The translations under genes were made by a program, and so were the position numbers. The notes under the pieces are model-generated. The model made no database searches and was not told the origin of the DNA. It saw nothing but the letters and a program-made list of their open reading frames with translations. Shown here one piece after another: positions 42,286-55,190 of a stretch of DNA of 64,000 nt. This stretch comes from Posidonia oceanica (taxonomy: Eukaryota; Streptophyta; Magnoliopsida; Alismatales; Posidoniaceae), in contig JAZBRS010000029.1 of NCBI GenBank assembly GCA_037176725.1, positions 45,146,001 to 45,210,000 on the forward strand, given 5' to 3'. Each line of letters begins with the position of its first letter. Position 1 is the first letter of the stretch.

Positions 42286-45200
42286 TGTTGACACCCCATT
42301 TTGACAGGTTGGATCGTTTGGAGCCTTCCGGTGGCTGCTGGACCCGAACCTAGACCCAAATCCACACCTTCCTCTCCTTCTTTCCCCTCAAAACAAGCCC
42401 AAACTCAACCTAGGATTACCCCCCTTTCCCGAACCCGAAAACCCACCAAAATCCATAAGGAAAACTCACCCCTGATGACTTAGCAAACCCACCAAAAAGC
42501 CTGCAAAATCTCAAACCAGACCCCTCCCAAAAATCATAGGAAACTTAGGCAAAAATACCATTTTTCTACACCTCAAAACCCCTCCAAAACTTCTTCGAAA
42601 CTGAACCAAAACTCTGGGACTAGAACTAGAAACCCTAGACCCCACACCCGCCAAATTTCACCCCTTTCCGAGACTCTTAAGACCCCTTTTTGCCTGGATT
42701 ATCGTTTTCTCTCTCTGGGATTATCGTTTTCTCTCTCCTCTCTCTCTCCTGATTATCGCCTCTCATTTCCTCCCCTTCTCGCCCTTTTTCTGGCTTGGCA
42801 GTGGGCCCCCTTTGTACTCCTATCCCTTCTCTATCTTATTCCTATTTTTATTTTATTTTTAACATTTTTTTCCTGAATTTTAAAAATCTTTTCCCTCAAA
42901 CCTATCTCTTTCCCCTTTTATCCTCCTTTTTCCCCTTTTCTTCTTCTTTTCTTTTCTTCTTCTTCTTTGCAAAAAACCATAAAAATCCTTAAAAATCTGT
43001 AAAACCCCAAAACATAAAAGAAACAAATCAGAATTCCAAGAAAAGCAACTAAAAAACATTAAATAAATAATTAAAAACCCAAACTTAACTAAATCAAGCT
43101 AAAAAGAAAATCAAGCATGCAAACTAAAAAATGCAAACAAACTAAAACAAAATATTGTAAAATCAACTAAAAAATTGAAATAAAATCAGAACCTACCAAA
43201 AATGAAAACCCCACTAAAAGAATTAAAAAACGAACCCTAAAAAGAAGAATTAAAAATCAAATACTAAAACAAGTAATTAAGAGAGGTAAAAGACTTAACC
43301 TAATAAACATAAGAAAGAAATAACATAAAACTTAATTAAGAAAGGAAAAGAAAATACAGTTAAAAGACCTAAAATACTTAATCAAATCAGGAAAAATCCA
43401 ACTAAAAAACATCAAGAAGAATTAACAAATGAAAAACAAAAACAATACTCAAAAGACTTAAGAAAGGAAAACCTTAAAAGATTAAAACAAAAAGCCAAAA
43501 CCTACTCTAATTAATATAAAAATAAATCCTAAAAATCCTAACTGACATCCTAAAATACTTAACAAGAAAACACAACTTTAAAAAACAATTTAAAAGATTT
43601 AACAAACACTTAATCAAGTGGAAAACAAATTAAAAACAAAAGAAAGCCCTAAAACCCTAATCAAGCCCAAAACACATTAATTAACCCCAAAACAATCATT
43701 AAAAAATCTAATTAAAACCCTAACCCACAACACAACCTTTCTGACATATCTATTTATTTTTAATTTATTTTTTCTAATTTTATTTCCTTTCTTTTCCCCC
43801 TCTTTCTTTCTTTCTTCCTTTTTATTTTCCTTTTCTTCCTTACTCGGCCCATCAGCCCGTTTGCCATTTTTTTTTTTTTTCTTCCTCTTTTTTTTCAAAC
43901 TTCCAGCCCGCAGCCCACTGCTACAGTCAGCAACAGTTCGTCTTCCTCTTTCCCTCCTCCCGCAGGTCTACAGTACCCGCTGCTGCTACAGTCCTACCAC
44001 AGCAGCTGCAGCGCCAGCCCCTGTCACCGCAGACCTGCGCTCGCACGTCTCTGCCGGACCGGACCGGCGTGCGCCGCATCGCGTCCGTGCTTCCTGCCAC
44101 CGCCCCTCCGCATTAATTCACCACAGCCAGGCCTGCAAGCAACCAGGATTTTAAGGGCCAAAAAAACCAGAGGAAGGAGAGGAGTTCATCCCGGAGAGAA
44201 GAGACGATTCCAGAGAGCAATTCCCAGCGAGAGAGAGCACCGTTTTCCCTCTGAAACCCACCCAGAGAACCAGGTCTTCCGCCTCTTGGACAGACAGCAA
44301 ACCAGAGGCGGAAGCACCTCTAAACCTCTCCGAATCGACTCCCCAATCTCACCCAAAAACTCCTGCAACTTCACCCCTTCCTCCCACAGAGAACCAGCCC
44401 CCCATTTCGCCTCCAACCTCCGGAAACCCAACAGAACCCAACTCCCATCCCTTCTAAAATCCCCGACACCACAGTCCACCACATCCTCCGAAACTCCGCC
44501 CAGACACTCGCCGGACAACCACCTTCCAGAAGCCCCCGACCTTCAGCCCTCTCTCCCACCGCAGACGAAGCGCTCCACCACAAACACCTTGCCTCGCTAC
44601 TGCCCAGAAATCAACTCCATCTCCAAACTCGCGCCACACACTCCAGAACCTTCAGCTAACGATCCAAACCCCTTCGCCGGCATTCCCGCAAGCCACCGGA
44701 AGTCCAGCTTGACCCCGAGGAGCAGCAGACAACTCCCCTGGCCTCCGGCAGCTCGCAGTTGACCCATAAGCGCCGGATCTCCTGTCAAGCTGCAGAGCTT
44801 CCGCCTGATCGGCCGAGAAGCGCCGGAGCAACTTCCTGAAGACGTTCCAACCGTCGCGAGCCCCTGGAGTCCACCGCAGCGATCAGACGACGTCCGCCGG
44901 CCATCTCCGGCACTGCTGAGGTCGGGAGGACGCTCCGGACGGCAGAACAGGTGACTCCTCCCCCTCCTACTCTTCTCTTCTCCTCCTGCTGCTTCTCCGC
45001 TGGTCGGAAGCCGCCTCCGCACGTTCCAGGCACTCCAGCAGTCCGCCGGTCAGGCCTTCGTCTCCGGCGCCGGTCGTTTGCCTCCCGGACGCTCCAGTCG
45101 CCGAAACGCCGCTCCGACGCCTCCCAGAGCTCTGCACGGTCGCCGGCTACGCCCTCCGCCGACCTGCGCCTCCTCAGCCTCCCCTGTCGACGGCCACAAG

Positions 45201-48165
45201 CGCTGCAAGCTCTGCTGCTACAGTGCTCGTCGCTGTCGACGAAGCACTGTTCATTTATTTTTCCTGTTATATAGTTTTTAGTGTAAACATTGCATTTATG
45301 CCTTAAGTTCTTATATGTTTGCATTGTAGTCCTTCTGTCGTTTATTTCACTTAGTTTCTAATTAAATACCATGCTAAATTGCTGTTTTTATTTCCATTTT
45401 TCAGTATTTTCTTTTCAGTCCATTTACTGTGTGTTTTAGTTATAAAATTTTATGCTTTAGTCCTTCTGCTTTCCATTATTGCACCTAGGTCCTATTTCAA
45501 ATCAGTTCATTTATTTTCACGCATTTTACCATATCAAATTGCATTCTGCATCCCCATGTTTTACTGATTTTTCATTTAGATCCAACACACTGTAGTGACC
45601 TAGGTTTTATTTTCCCATTTTGCATACTGCATTGCATTTTTTACCTTCTGACTTTACATATTTACACTTAGGTCCATTTTAAATGGACAGTAACTCCTGC
45701 ATGCATTTTTAGCTTATTACATTGCATTTTTGACTCTGATCTTTTTAAAAATCACATTGCAGTCCTGTAATCTATTTTTTCAGAGCATATTTTCCATACT
45801 AAATTGCATTTTCAGACCCCGCATGATTTAAAAATCACACATAGAGCCTTGCATCTTTCAAAAACCATGTAAAAAGACTGTTTTGCCCCTAAGTTGCATT
45901 TTAACTCCTATGTTTGCAAAAATTGCATGTAGACCCTCCACTTGCATTCCCGGACTCCCCAGAACCCCTGTTTTCTGGGAAATTTGCATTTTAGCCCCTT
46001 TCTTTCTTCAAAAATGCTTTTGAATCCCGGTTCTTTCCAAATTGCTTTCCTTTATCTTTTCTTGCTTTGCATGCATCCTGCACTCATTCAATCCTGCAAT
46101 TAAGCATCCCCCTTGCATACACTAGGCACTTTTAACTCCCCTTCACTTGGGAGGACCTTCAGCACACCCCTAGGATCCCCTGGACACTTAGATCTGTTCT
46201 TCTCTCCTGTTCTGGCCCTTCTGCTCCGGAGCTGCGATATCTTTCAATCCGACCGTCGAATCTCCTCAAGTAAGCTGCCCAGGCGACCGCAGCGAAGCGC
46301 TCTTCAGCATGGACCGAGCAGATCTCCGATCAGACTCCCGGATCCCCAGGTATATCTTCCTGAACCCCCGCATTGCATTCATTTGCATGCCATTTGCCTC
46401 GTTTTGCGTGCCCTTTAGTTTTTTTTTCGCCTCGTTTCGCGTGCCTTCAAGTTTTCTCGCTCCGTTTTGCGTGCCACCTCTTTGTCTTGCACCGTTTTGC
46501 GTGCCCTTTAGTTTTTTTGCCTTGTTTTGCGTGTTTTCAAGTTTTCCCGCTCCGTTTTGCGCGCCGCTTCTTTGTCTTGCACCGTTTTGCGTGCCCTTTA
46601 GTTTTTTTTCGCCTCGTTTCGCGTGCCTTCAAGTTTTCTCGCTCCGTTTTGCGTGCCACCTCTTTGTCTTGCACCGTTTTGCGTGCCCTTTAGTTTTTTT
46701 GCCTCGTTCTGCGTGTTTTCAAGTTTTCCCGCTCTGTTTTGCGCGCCGCTTCTTTGTCTTGCACCGTTTTGCGTGCCCTTTAGTTTTTTTTCGCCTCGTT
46801 TTGCGTGTTTTCATGTTTTCTCGCTCCGTTTTGCGCGCCACTTCTTTGTTTTGCACCGTTTTGCGTGCCCTTTAGTTTTTTCGCCTCGTTTCACGTGCCT
46901 TCAAGTTTTCTCGCTCCGTTTTGCGTGCCACCTCTTTGTCTTGCACCGTTTTGCGCGCAGTCTTGTTTTCCCGCTCCGTTTTGCGTGTCTTCATGTTTTC
47001 TCGCTCCGTTTTGCGTGCCGCTTCCTTGTTTCGCTCCGTTTTGCGCGCAGTCTTGTTTTTCCGCTCCGTTTTGCGTGCCTTCATGTTTCCTCGCCTCGTT
47101 TTGCGCGCAGTCTTGTTTTTCCGCTCCGTTTTGCGTGCTGCCTCTTTGTCTTGCACCGTTTTGCATGCCCTTTAGTTTTTTTTCGCCTCGTTTTGCGTGC
47201 GGTCTTGTCTTCTCACTCCGTTTTGCGTGCCGTTTCTTTGTCTTGCCTCGTTTTGAGTGCAGTCTTGTTTTCTCGCACCGTTTTGCGTGCCCTTTCGTTT
47301 TCTCGTCTCGTCTTGCGTGCCCTTGTTTTACTTACCCGGTTTTGCGCCCTTCTTTCGTTTTCCGCACCGTTTTGCGTTCTTGTTCCGTTCCTTGCATCAT
47401 TTGCATGTCAACCTTGTTTTCGCATCTTCTTGCATGCTTGTTTCGTTCCTCGCACTGTTTTACGCCGTTTTCCCTTGCATATTGATTGCATTGCATGGTT
47501 TTCTCGCTGTTTCGCTTTTTCGCCCGCATTTGCATATAGGGCGGTGATGCTTACTGTCCGGAGTTCTCACGAGCCAGCTTTCGCCCGGTTCGGAACACAG
47601 GCAGCGTTGCTGAGCGCTTAGATTGCACGTTTACTTTCTTGTGTCGTCTTTCATCACTTAGAGCACACCTTTGAGCATCTAGACAGGCATTCATTGGCAC
47701 TTAGGCATTCAAAGTCTGCATTTCCCTGCATATGCGAGCGTGAGCCTAGAAAGACCGATTCTCGGGCGTGTCGGGGGTGCCTAACACCTTCCCCACGCGT
47801 AATAGGAGTCCTTACCCTCTCTTGGCCCGCAATGACCATATTGCCCTTGTCCTAGGCACAAGTCACCTCATTTGCATTCATTTGCATCTTATTTCTTTTG
47901 CATTGCTTTGCTTTGCATCTTTTGCTTGGTTTCGCGTGATTATTCGTGCATTTCCCCGGTTTTCCTCGTCTTCCGATTTAATAGACTTGGTGGCGACTCC
48001 GATTTTGTCTTATCTTCTTCTTTTCTTTCCCTTTTTCCCTTTTTTAAATGTTTTCGAGTTAGGTCTTCCTTCTCGGACATAGCCGCTTATAGTGAGCTTG
48101 ATTCCAATCGGTGCACGCGAGCTTTGGCATCGTGCATGGACGATCCGAACACTGGGATTACTACA
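42286..48165 (+). mobile_element. Solo LTR S (subfamily 1, 5.9 kb)
   Basis: Starts TGTTGACACCCC, ends GGATTACTACA, flanked by CAGGG. Removing it joins 42285 to 48171 into a sequence that matches G's post-pol region without a gap, which proves it is a solo insertion and not the 3' LTR of B. Its body is co-linear with LTR A: pyrimidine-rich start, A-rich 42960-43740, gene-like GC-rich 43900-45250 with donor-like AACAGGTGACTCC (44946-44958), TTGCATTT-rich 45290-46100, conserved CCCAGGTATATC (about 46346), ACCGTTTTGCGTGCC array and tail with PBS-like TGGCGACTCCG (47991-48001). Confidence 0.94.
46390..47480 (+). repeat. TTTTGCGTGCC tandem array in LTR S with about 91-bp higher-order unit
   Basis: About thirty copies of CRCCGTTTTGCGTGCC-like units of 28-33 bp. 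In the first half they form a repeating triplet (CCCTTTAGTTTTT, CCTTCAAGTTTTCTCGC and CCACCTCTTTGTCTTGC tails) with a period of about 91 bp (near 46407, 46502, 46595, 46684, 46778, 46868); later units are irregular. Long open frames here (up to 332 codons) are repeat artefacts. Confidence 0.88.
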
Positions 48166-48170
48166 CAGGG
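48166..48170. repeat. Target-site duplication CAGGG, right copy (solo LTR S)
   Basis: Directly follows GGATTACTACA; pairs with 42281-42285. Confidence 0.9.
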
Positions 48171-48536
48171 CGATCACTCTAGAGGCAGCAGGACAACTTT
48201 GGCACCCCGTGGGGCCCTTCTCGGGCCGTTGGGTCTACGCAGTCAGGCGCCACCCCTAATCCCTATGCGACTTTGCTTTGGACGGACGAAGTCTCTTTTC
48301 GCTTGTTCCCTTGCTTCATATAGGATAAGGACAAGCGTTCCTCCTTTGTGACTTCGTTCTAGACGAACGAAGCCCCCTTCCCTTGTCTCCTCGCTCCACA
48401 CGGACGAGGACAAGAGTGCCATTTGTGCGGCTCCGCCCTATGCAGGCGAAGCCCCCTTTGCTCAGCTGAATGTGCTTGAATTTTGTGGTCTGATTGCTAG
48501 CTGTAGCGTTTGAACTGCTTTATCAGCTTTATATGC
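48171..48536 (+). other. Element B post-pol region, second part
   Basis: Starts CGATCACTCTAGAGGCAGCAGG and matches, in opposite orientation, G 58735-59100, including CGGACGAAG and ACGGACGAGGACAAG blocks and CTTTATCAGCTTTATATGC. In G this sequence lies just upstream of the extra ORF. B is cut here by G's LTR. Confidence 0.85.
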
Positions 48537-49134
48537 TGTGAATGCCTGATCCCGCAGATCCGGACCAGAGGGGGTCCGAATGGGAGAGGTTTTCACGGAT
48601 GGAGCGACGCGAAGAAGGGAAAGATAAAGAAAAAGGGAGTCGCCACCTAGTCTATTCAATCGAGAGATGAGGAAAATCGGGGAAATGCATGAAAGAACAT
48701 GCAAAACCACACAAGAAGATGCAATTCAATGCAAACGCTATGCAAAGAGGATATCCCGTCCAAGGACGATGGCAAAAGGGTCATTGCAGGCCAGAGAAAG
48801 GGTAAGGACTCCTGTTACGTGCGGGGAAGGTGTTAGGCACCCCTGGCACGCCCGAGAAGCGGTCTTTCTAGGCTTACGCTCGCTTTTGAGGGGAAATGCA
48901 TGCTTTGAATGCCTAAGTGCCATGAATGCCTAATTGGATGCTTAAAGGTGTGCTCTAAGTGTTGAAATGCGTGCAAGGAATTAAACGTGCTATCTAAGTG
49001 CTCTGCAACTCTGTCTGTGTTCCGAATCGGGTGAACCTTGGTTCGTGAGAACTCCAGGCAGTAAGCATCACTGCCCTATATGCAAATGCAGGCGATAAAA
49101 CAAAACGGCGGTAAGACCAGACAATGCAAGCAAC

Positions 49135-49430
49135 ATGCAAGGGAAAATAGGAGCAAACACGCAAGACGGTGTGAGAAACAAGGCCGACACACAAAACGGT
49201 GCAAGAAACAAAGTCGGCATTCAAAACGGTGCGAGAAAGAAGGCCGGCATGCAAAACGGTGCAAGAAACAAAGTAGGCACGCAAAACGGTGCAAGAAACA
49301 AAGCAAGCACGTAAAACAGTGCAAGAAACAAAGCAAGCAAACAAAACGGTGCAAGAAACAAGGCCAGCACGCAAAACAGTGCAAGAAACAAGGCCGGCAC
49401 GCAAAATGGTGCAAGAAACAAGCGAAACAA
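49135..49430 (-). repeat. 30-bp tandem array in LTR G
   Basis: About ten copies of a 30-bp unit reading, on the minus strand, TGCACCGTTTTGCGTGCC plus TGCTTTGTTTCT-like tails. Same core as in LTR A and S, with fewer copies. Confidence 0.9.
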
Positions 49431-52400
49431 AACATCGGAAAAGCCACACAATGCAGGGGTATGACAAGCAAATGGGAAAGCAAATCCAGGCAAAAAACAA
49501 GCAACGCAATCGTAAAAGCAAAACATCGAAAAAGGCCACGTAATGCAGGGGTATGACAAGCAAAGGGGAAGATTAGACGACATGACGGGCATTGACCGGG
49601 CAGTTAGGGCTGCCAGCGTGGATGCAAAGGAGAGATAAGCGATGTGAGTGTAAGAACAAATACCGGAAGAACCACACAATGCAAGTGTGAAGACCTGCAA
49701 AGGGGAAAGGAAGCAAGTGCAGGGATCACCCCTATTCAATGACTGTTTCCCACTAAACTGTCCCACAATGTGTCTCGCACGCTGCCCAAAGCTCGTTGTG
49801 CAATCGGATCGTGGAAAAGGGGGAAGAAGGTCGCGATCAGTAGTGAATCCGAGGAAAAATCAACTCAAAAACACTAAGAAGACATGAAAAGAGGAAGCAG
49901 AGTAGATAGGCAAGAGGAGAAGCTCTATTCTACATGCACGAGAAACGAGGCACGAAAAACAGTGCATGCAAATGCAACAAATGATATGCAAAGGTTCAGA
50001 AGGACTTACCTTGGAGATCTGAGGCCTGATCTGAGATAATCTTGGTCAGCAGGGAAGTCCGCTCCGCCAGGATGATCTGGGTAGCTTGGTTGCAAAGATC
50101 TGACGGTCCGATCGGAAGATACCCGGACTTCAAGGCAGAAAGTCCAAGAACCAGGGTAAGAGAAGGGTTCCAAGTGCAAAAAGGTCCTAGGGATGTGCAA
50201 AACAGGTCCTCCCACATGCATGGGAGCTAAGAGTGCTCAAAAGTGTCCTAAGATACTAGCTGCAGTGATGTATGGGTGCAATGCATGTAAAAGTGCAAAG
50301 AAAAGGACCTATGTGCAAAAAAAAAGGGGAAAGTGCAGGGGCTTATGTGCAAATTAACCCTAAATGTGTGCAAAAGAGTGCAAATGTATGCAAGAATGCT
50401 AATGCAGGAGTGCATGGGCTAAATGCAATGTTAATTAAGATGAATGTGTGCAAAAATGCAAGAAAAAGGGGCCTAACTGCAATTTCCAGAAAACTTAAGG
50501 GCTAAGATGTAAAAAACTAGCAAACGTGCACAAATCCCAAAAGAAAACCTGCAGGGGAGTCTCATGCAACCTTGGAAAAGTTTGGACAGAAGAAATAAAG
50601 CCAAAAGCATTAAAAAACCATAAAAGGTGGTCCTAGGGACCTATGTGCAAATTCCAAGAAAACCAAGACTAAATAGCAAATCCAGGAAGAAAATAAGCAT
50701 GCACAGTTATAGTAGTGTTTGAAACCTTGGGTGCAACCTAAACAGGCTCTAGGTTTGAAAGCAGAGCCAAGGGAAAACCACATGGAAACAAAATAATCTT
50801 AGAGGGACCTATATGCAAGCTTTTGAAAAAGCTAAGGGCCTATCTGCAAGAAAAACAGAAACTTGGGGGGGCATTTTGAAGTTCATAGGGACCTGAAAGC
50901 AAAAAACAAAAACCTCTGGACGAAACAGAAAGTCCAAGAAAACCAAAAAACATGCTACAGGTCATGCACAAGGGACCCAAATGTGATTAAAATAAAAGCC
51001 AGGTCTAAAATGCAAGTCCAAAAAAGAAATCAAAAGCTTCTGTAAAACAAGAAGGAGGACCAATCTGCAAATATGAGAAACTAGAGGATTGATCTGCAAA
51101 GCCAAGATAATTCACACTGACACAGAAACACAAAAGGGGGGACCTTTGTGCAATAAAAACAAAGTCATGGGCTTTTTTGCAAAAAGAAAAGAAAAAGAAA
51201 ACACACAGCACAACACAAAGGGACCAAAATGCAAATAAAATAAGATCATGGGCTTTTTTGCAGTTTTAAAACAGAAATAGGGATGAAGGATGCATGCTGT
51301 GTGGACCTAAATGCAATAATCTAAACCTAAGGTGGTTTCATGCAATGCAGTATGATAAGAAAAGGAAAATTAAATGAAAATGAACTGTGGAGGACCTAAG
51401 TGCAAAAATGAGTAAATGCAAGGGTCTGGATGCAAAAGCCCAGAAAACTACAACACTCAGAAGGACCAGAAAGCAAATAAACAAAACAGGAGCATTTTTT
51501 ATTAATGTTGCATGCAGTTAACTTAGAGATTAAATGAAATATTAATTGAAATAGGACTAAGTTGCAGATATAATGAACACAAGGGCTAAGCTGCAAAATG
51601 ACCAAATAAACGCATGGTATTTAACATGACAGAGGACTTATGTGCAAGAAATCAAAAGATCAGGGGGCATACAGCAATATCAGCATGATTTGATAACTGA
51701 AATAAATAAGCAAACTATACACAAGCACAGTAAAATAAATAAACGAAGGACTGGCATGTAAATAACAGAAGCTAATGTATTTTATGTTAATGTAAATAAA
51801 AACGAAAGTAAAAGAAATGGCGCTACAGTATCAAGTAGTTGCAGACGCGGCAGAGCTCTGCGGGATCCGGCGAAGCTACCGGAGAAGACGAGAAGTCCGG
51901 CGACTATAGGAGAGAGGCACAGGCAACAGAATGCCAAAATGAAGGGCTTGGAAGCAAGAGGGGGTTCAGGCGAACCCCTAGAGAAAGGAATCTACCTGTG
52001 GTGCTGTCCGGAGCGAGCTGATGATGTGAGGATGATCGAAGCTCTGAGACACAACCAGAGGGAGCTGCTGGAGCGGCCGCGGAGCTTGGCGACAGGTCAG
52101 GCGTGATCGTGGGATCAAGGCGGAGCTTTCTGGATGGAGAGGGAATGGTTGCGTTGCGTCGGGTCCAGAGGTGATTTCAGCACTAGAACCAATGGGTGCC
52201 GAGGGTCGTCTGGGTGCTCCGAAGCTCTAGAAGCGGTGGGGAGGTTTGGGTTCGCACGAGGGGACTCATAGGTTGCTCTCTGGATGCTCAGAATGGGGTG
52301 TGGTGGTCTGCAACGGGAGGAATTCCTCTTGTTTTGTTTGGGTGCTTTTGGGTAAGAAGCAAATGTCAGGAGGCAGGGGCTCGCATGGACAATTGGGGGC

Positions 52401-53739
52401 TATTGGGTGCGAGTTGGGGAGTGGCTCGAGATCTGGAGAGCTGGCAAAGGCTTGAACAACGAAGTCGTTGCTCAAACCAAAAATTCTGGCATGCTCTGGG
52501 CTGTGGCAGTCTCAGCGGGTGAGGGGCGAGGCCGGATGGTGGTGACGCGAGCTGGGGTGGTGGCTGTGACCGTTAGGAGGGTGGCTTGGATCGAGGTTGG
52601 CCATAGAAGTCGCGAGGGTGCGAGTGGGAGTAATTGGAATTTGGACTAAGGTGAAGAAAATGAGCTGGAAGGTGTTGTGGTGAGCTGTAGGGCTTCCTAG
52701 GGGGGGCTTAGTCCGGTCTGGGGGGGAGCTTGGGTTCGAGAAGGTGGTCTGGGTTTGGTCAGAGGGAGAGGAGAGGTGCTGGTTTAATTGGATTCCGTTT
52801 TGGGAGAGAATGGGTCTGTTTTTGGGTTTGCTAGTGAGGTTGGTTCTGTAGAGGGTGAGGTTCGTTCTGTAGAGGGTGAGGCCGGTTCTAGGGATGCTTG
52901 GGGTGCTGGTGAGGTTGGTTTTGTGGAGGGGAGAAGGTGGTCTGATCTGGGTTCGGGGGATAGGGGATTAGGTGTTGGTTTTGCTTGGTTTATGGGTGTG
53001 CTTGGTGTTGGGTTCTGCAGAGAGGGTTTGGGTTTGAAGGGGTGCCGGTTTGCAGAGGGGTTTGGGTTCGGCAAAGGAGGCTTGAGTTCATGGGATTGGG
53101 GTGAGCTTGGGTGAGGAATTCTGGGTTTAATTTGGTAGGGGAGGTGGGATGCAGTGGTGGTTGGCTGGCATTTGGGTGTTGGGAGATTGGGCAGGAGAGG
53201 AAAGGAGGAAGAAAAAATGAAAAAAGGAGGAAATATGGTGGGCTTGGGCCAGCTTGAAAAAGGGGAGAAAAAGAGGAAGAAAAGGAAGGAAGAACGAAGA
53301 AGAAGAAGAAATAAGGAGAAGAAGAAAAGATAGAAGGAAAAAAGAAAAAAGAAAAAGGGCTTAGTGGGCCTTGGACTTGATTAGCATTTTGCTTTGTTTT
53401 TTAATTGGATTAGGTTTGATTTAATTTAAATGGATTTGGTTGTTGATTGTTTAAATTGATTAAATTTAAGTCGAAATTGATTTTGTACTTTAAATGGGTT
53501 TTAGGATTTCTTAAAATGAGGTTTAGGGGTTTAGTTTGTTTTTTAATGAGTTTGGATATGTGACTTTGGTTAGTTTTAAATCTAAATGAGTTTTGATTTG
53601 TTTAAGTGGGTTTTGTCTTTGATTTGTTAACTTCACATTGGTTTTAGTTCTTAATTACGTTTGAGGATGGGCTTTGCTTTTTAAGTGGGCTTGAGGCCTT
53701 GATTAGATTTAATTAGGTTGTAGTTGTGGTCTAGATTTG

Positions 53740-54095
53740 CATGGATTAGTTTTAGGTTTTAGGGTTTTAAGTTTTTTAGGGTCATGATTAGGATTTTATT
53801 AAAGTCTTGATTAGGGTTTAAGTTAGGGTTTTGGAGTTTTGAGTGGATTAGGTTTTAAGTGTTGTAGGGTTTAGGAGTTTTGAGTGGATTAGGTTGTGTT
53901 GTAGGGTTTAGGGTTTAGTATGGTTGTAGGGTTTAGGGTTTAAGGAGGGTTTAGGGTTTAGGAAAGTTTAGGGTTTTGATTTAGTGGATTAGGGTTTAAG
54001 GTTTTAGTGTTGAAGGTTGTAGGGTTCAGGGTTTAGGGTTTAGTATGTTTGTAGGGTTTAGGGTTTAAGGAGGGTTTAGGGTTTAGGAAAGTTTA
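53740..54095 (-). repeat. Telomere-like AAACCCTAAACCCT stretch in LTR G
   Basis: On the plus strand, short runs of TTTAGGG-type repeats (GTAGGGTTTAGGGTTTAG, AGGAGGGTTTAGGGTTTAGG) occur several times, with a direct duplication of about 120 bp (near 53905-53985 and 54025-54095). It lies at the LTR position that is CCCTAAA-rich in LTR A and B too, so it is part of the LTR. Confidence 0.7.
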
Positions 54096-54703
54096 TGGTT
54101 TTTGGGAGAAAGAAAGGAAGAAGGAAATAAAGAAGGAGAAGAAGGGAGGAAAAGAGATTAAAGATTGAATAAGCATGGGATAAGATAAAAATAAGATAAA
54201 ATAAGGATAAAATAGAGGGAGGAGAGAAGCATAAGGTGGGCCCATTGGGGAGCAAGAAAAGGTGAAAAAGGGAGAGGAAAAGAAGGAGGATAAGGAGGAG
54301 AGAGAAAAGAATAACCCGGAGAGAGAAAAAGGATAATTAGGAGAGTGAAAAGGATAATCAGGAGAGAAAGAAGGTGAAAGGCTTGGGTTTGGAGGTGGGT
54401 TTTGCATGTGTGTCTCCTAGGGCTTCTAGGGTTTGACCTAGGGTTTAACCTAGGGTTTTCCAAGGTTTTAAGTGGGATTTTTGGAAGGTTTTTGGAAGGT
54501 TCAAGGTTTAGGGTTTAAGGAGGGTTTGGGTTTGGTTTGAAGGTTTGGTTTTTGGGAATGATAATGGTTTTGGAATGGGAGAAGGTTTAGGGTTGAAGGA
54601 GGGTGAGCTACAAGACCTCAGAACCAGTTCCAGAGTGCTTCTAGAGTGTTCCCAGAGTGTTCCCAGTTGGCTGAGACCCCTTGGTTAAAGTGGGGTGTCT
54701 ACA

Positions 54704-54752
54704 GATGCCCCTCCCTGAGCGAGGTCAAGGGGACCGAGGCCACTGCTCAGGG
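54704..54752 (-). promoter_or_regulatory. Polypurine tract with flanking inverted repeat (element G)
   Basis: Minus strand: GCTCAGGGAGGGGCATC directly before the LTR. CCCTGAGC at 54713-54720 and GCTCAGGG at 54745-54752 form the same 8-bp inverted repeat as in element A, bracketing GAGGTCAAGGGGACCGAGGC. Confidence 0.82.
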
Positions 54753-55190
54753 TTGACAGGACACCCCACCCGAACCGACGGGCGCGAAGCTTGTAGGTGT
54801 GGGCACTATCCTGACAGATGCGCCTGAAGTCATGACCCGTCACCAAAATGCAAATGCCGATGCAGATGTGAATGCCAATGTAATGCAATGTGATGACGAT
54901 GCAATGCGAATGCAGTGCGGATATGCTGCTGTTGTTAATGTTGATATTGAACCAATTTGCAATTACGCATACTGATGCTATGCCTGAGGGGATGCCATGC
55001 TAATGCATAATGGTATGTTGCTGATGTTAAAGTTGATGTTGAACCAATATGCAATTATGGTGTGCCACGCCGGGCTCCGCTAGGGGAGGCGCGGGCGATG
55101 CATGCATGCGATGTGAAATGCAACCCCGCCGGGGGAAAGCATGCGGCAGTTGCATATATGATGCTGATGCTGCTATCTAGTATGCAGGGC
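54753..55190 (-). other. Element G pre-PPT unique region
   Basis: Non-coding, rich in TGCAT/ATGCAATG words and GATGCTGATG-type sequence. No ORF or conserved domain is seen. It corresponds in position to A 7467-7991. Confidence 0.6.

Larger units (their letters stand above)
21684..48536 (+). mobile_element. Element B: Tat-lineage retrotransposon, 5' LTR through post-pol region, with nested insertions
   Basis: The element's own sequence is 21684-27404, 30764-42285 and 48171-48536; the rest is solo LTR C and solo LTR S. Order: 5' LTR, PBS, leader, gag, protease/G-patch, linker, RT, RNase H, archaeal-type RNase H, integrase, post-pol region. It is then interrupted by minus-strand element G at 48537, at a point matching G's own sequence just upstream of its extra ORF. 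B's extra ORF, PPT and 3' LTR should therefore lie beyond G, right of the window. B itself is inserted in the gag of D. Confidence 0.88.
48537..54703 (-). repeat. 3' LTR of element G (subfamily 2, 6.2 kb)
   Basis: On the minus strand it starts TGTAGACACCCC at 54703, right after the polypurine tract, and ends GGCATTCACA at 48537. The end is set by B's sequence stopping at TATATGC. The end sequence differs from the ACTACA of the other LTRs. Block order is the same: CCCTAAA-rich, CT-rich (54290-54380), A-rich (reversed 53390-54090), gene-like (51840-53300), TTGCATTTAGGTCC-rich (reversed 50240-51800), conserved AGGTAAGTCC (about 50006-50016), 30-bp array and tail. Resembles LTR B most. Confidence 0.9.

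Noticed and set aside
47570..47610. tRNA-like B box (GGTTCGGAAC) in the conserved LTR tail
   Set aside because: No A box at proper distance and no cloverleaf; the sequence is better seen as a conserved LTR block.
46309..47621. ORFs up to 332 codons in LTR S
   Set aside because: Same artefact of the TTTTGCGTGCC array.
42286..48165. 3' LTR of element B
   Set aside because: No polypurine tract before it, exact CAGGG on both sides, different subfamily from B's 5' LTR, and B's sequence continues after it.
53740..54095. Interstitial telomere
   Set aside because: Only short, degenerate TTTAGGG runs, at the LTR position that is CCCTAAA-rich in other LTRs; no long perfect array.
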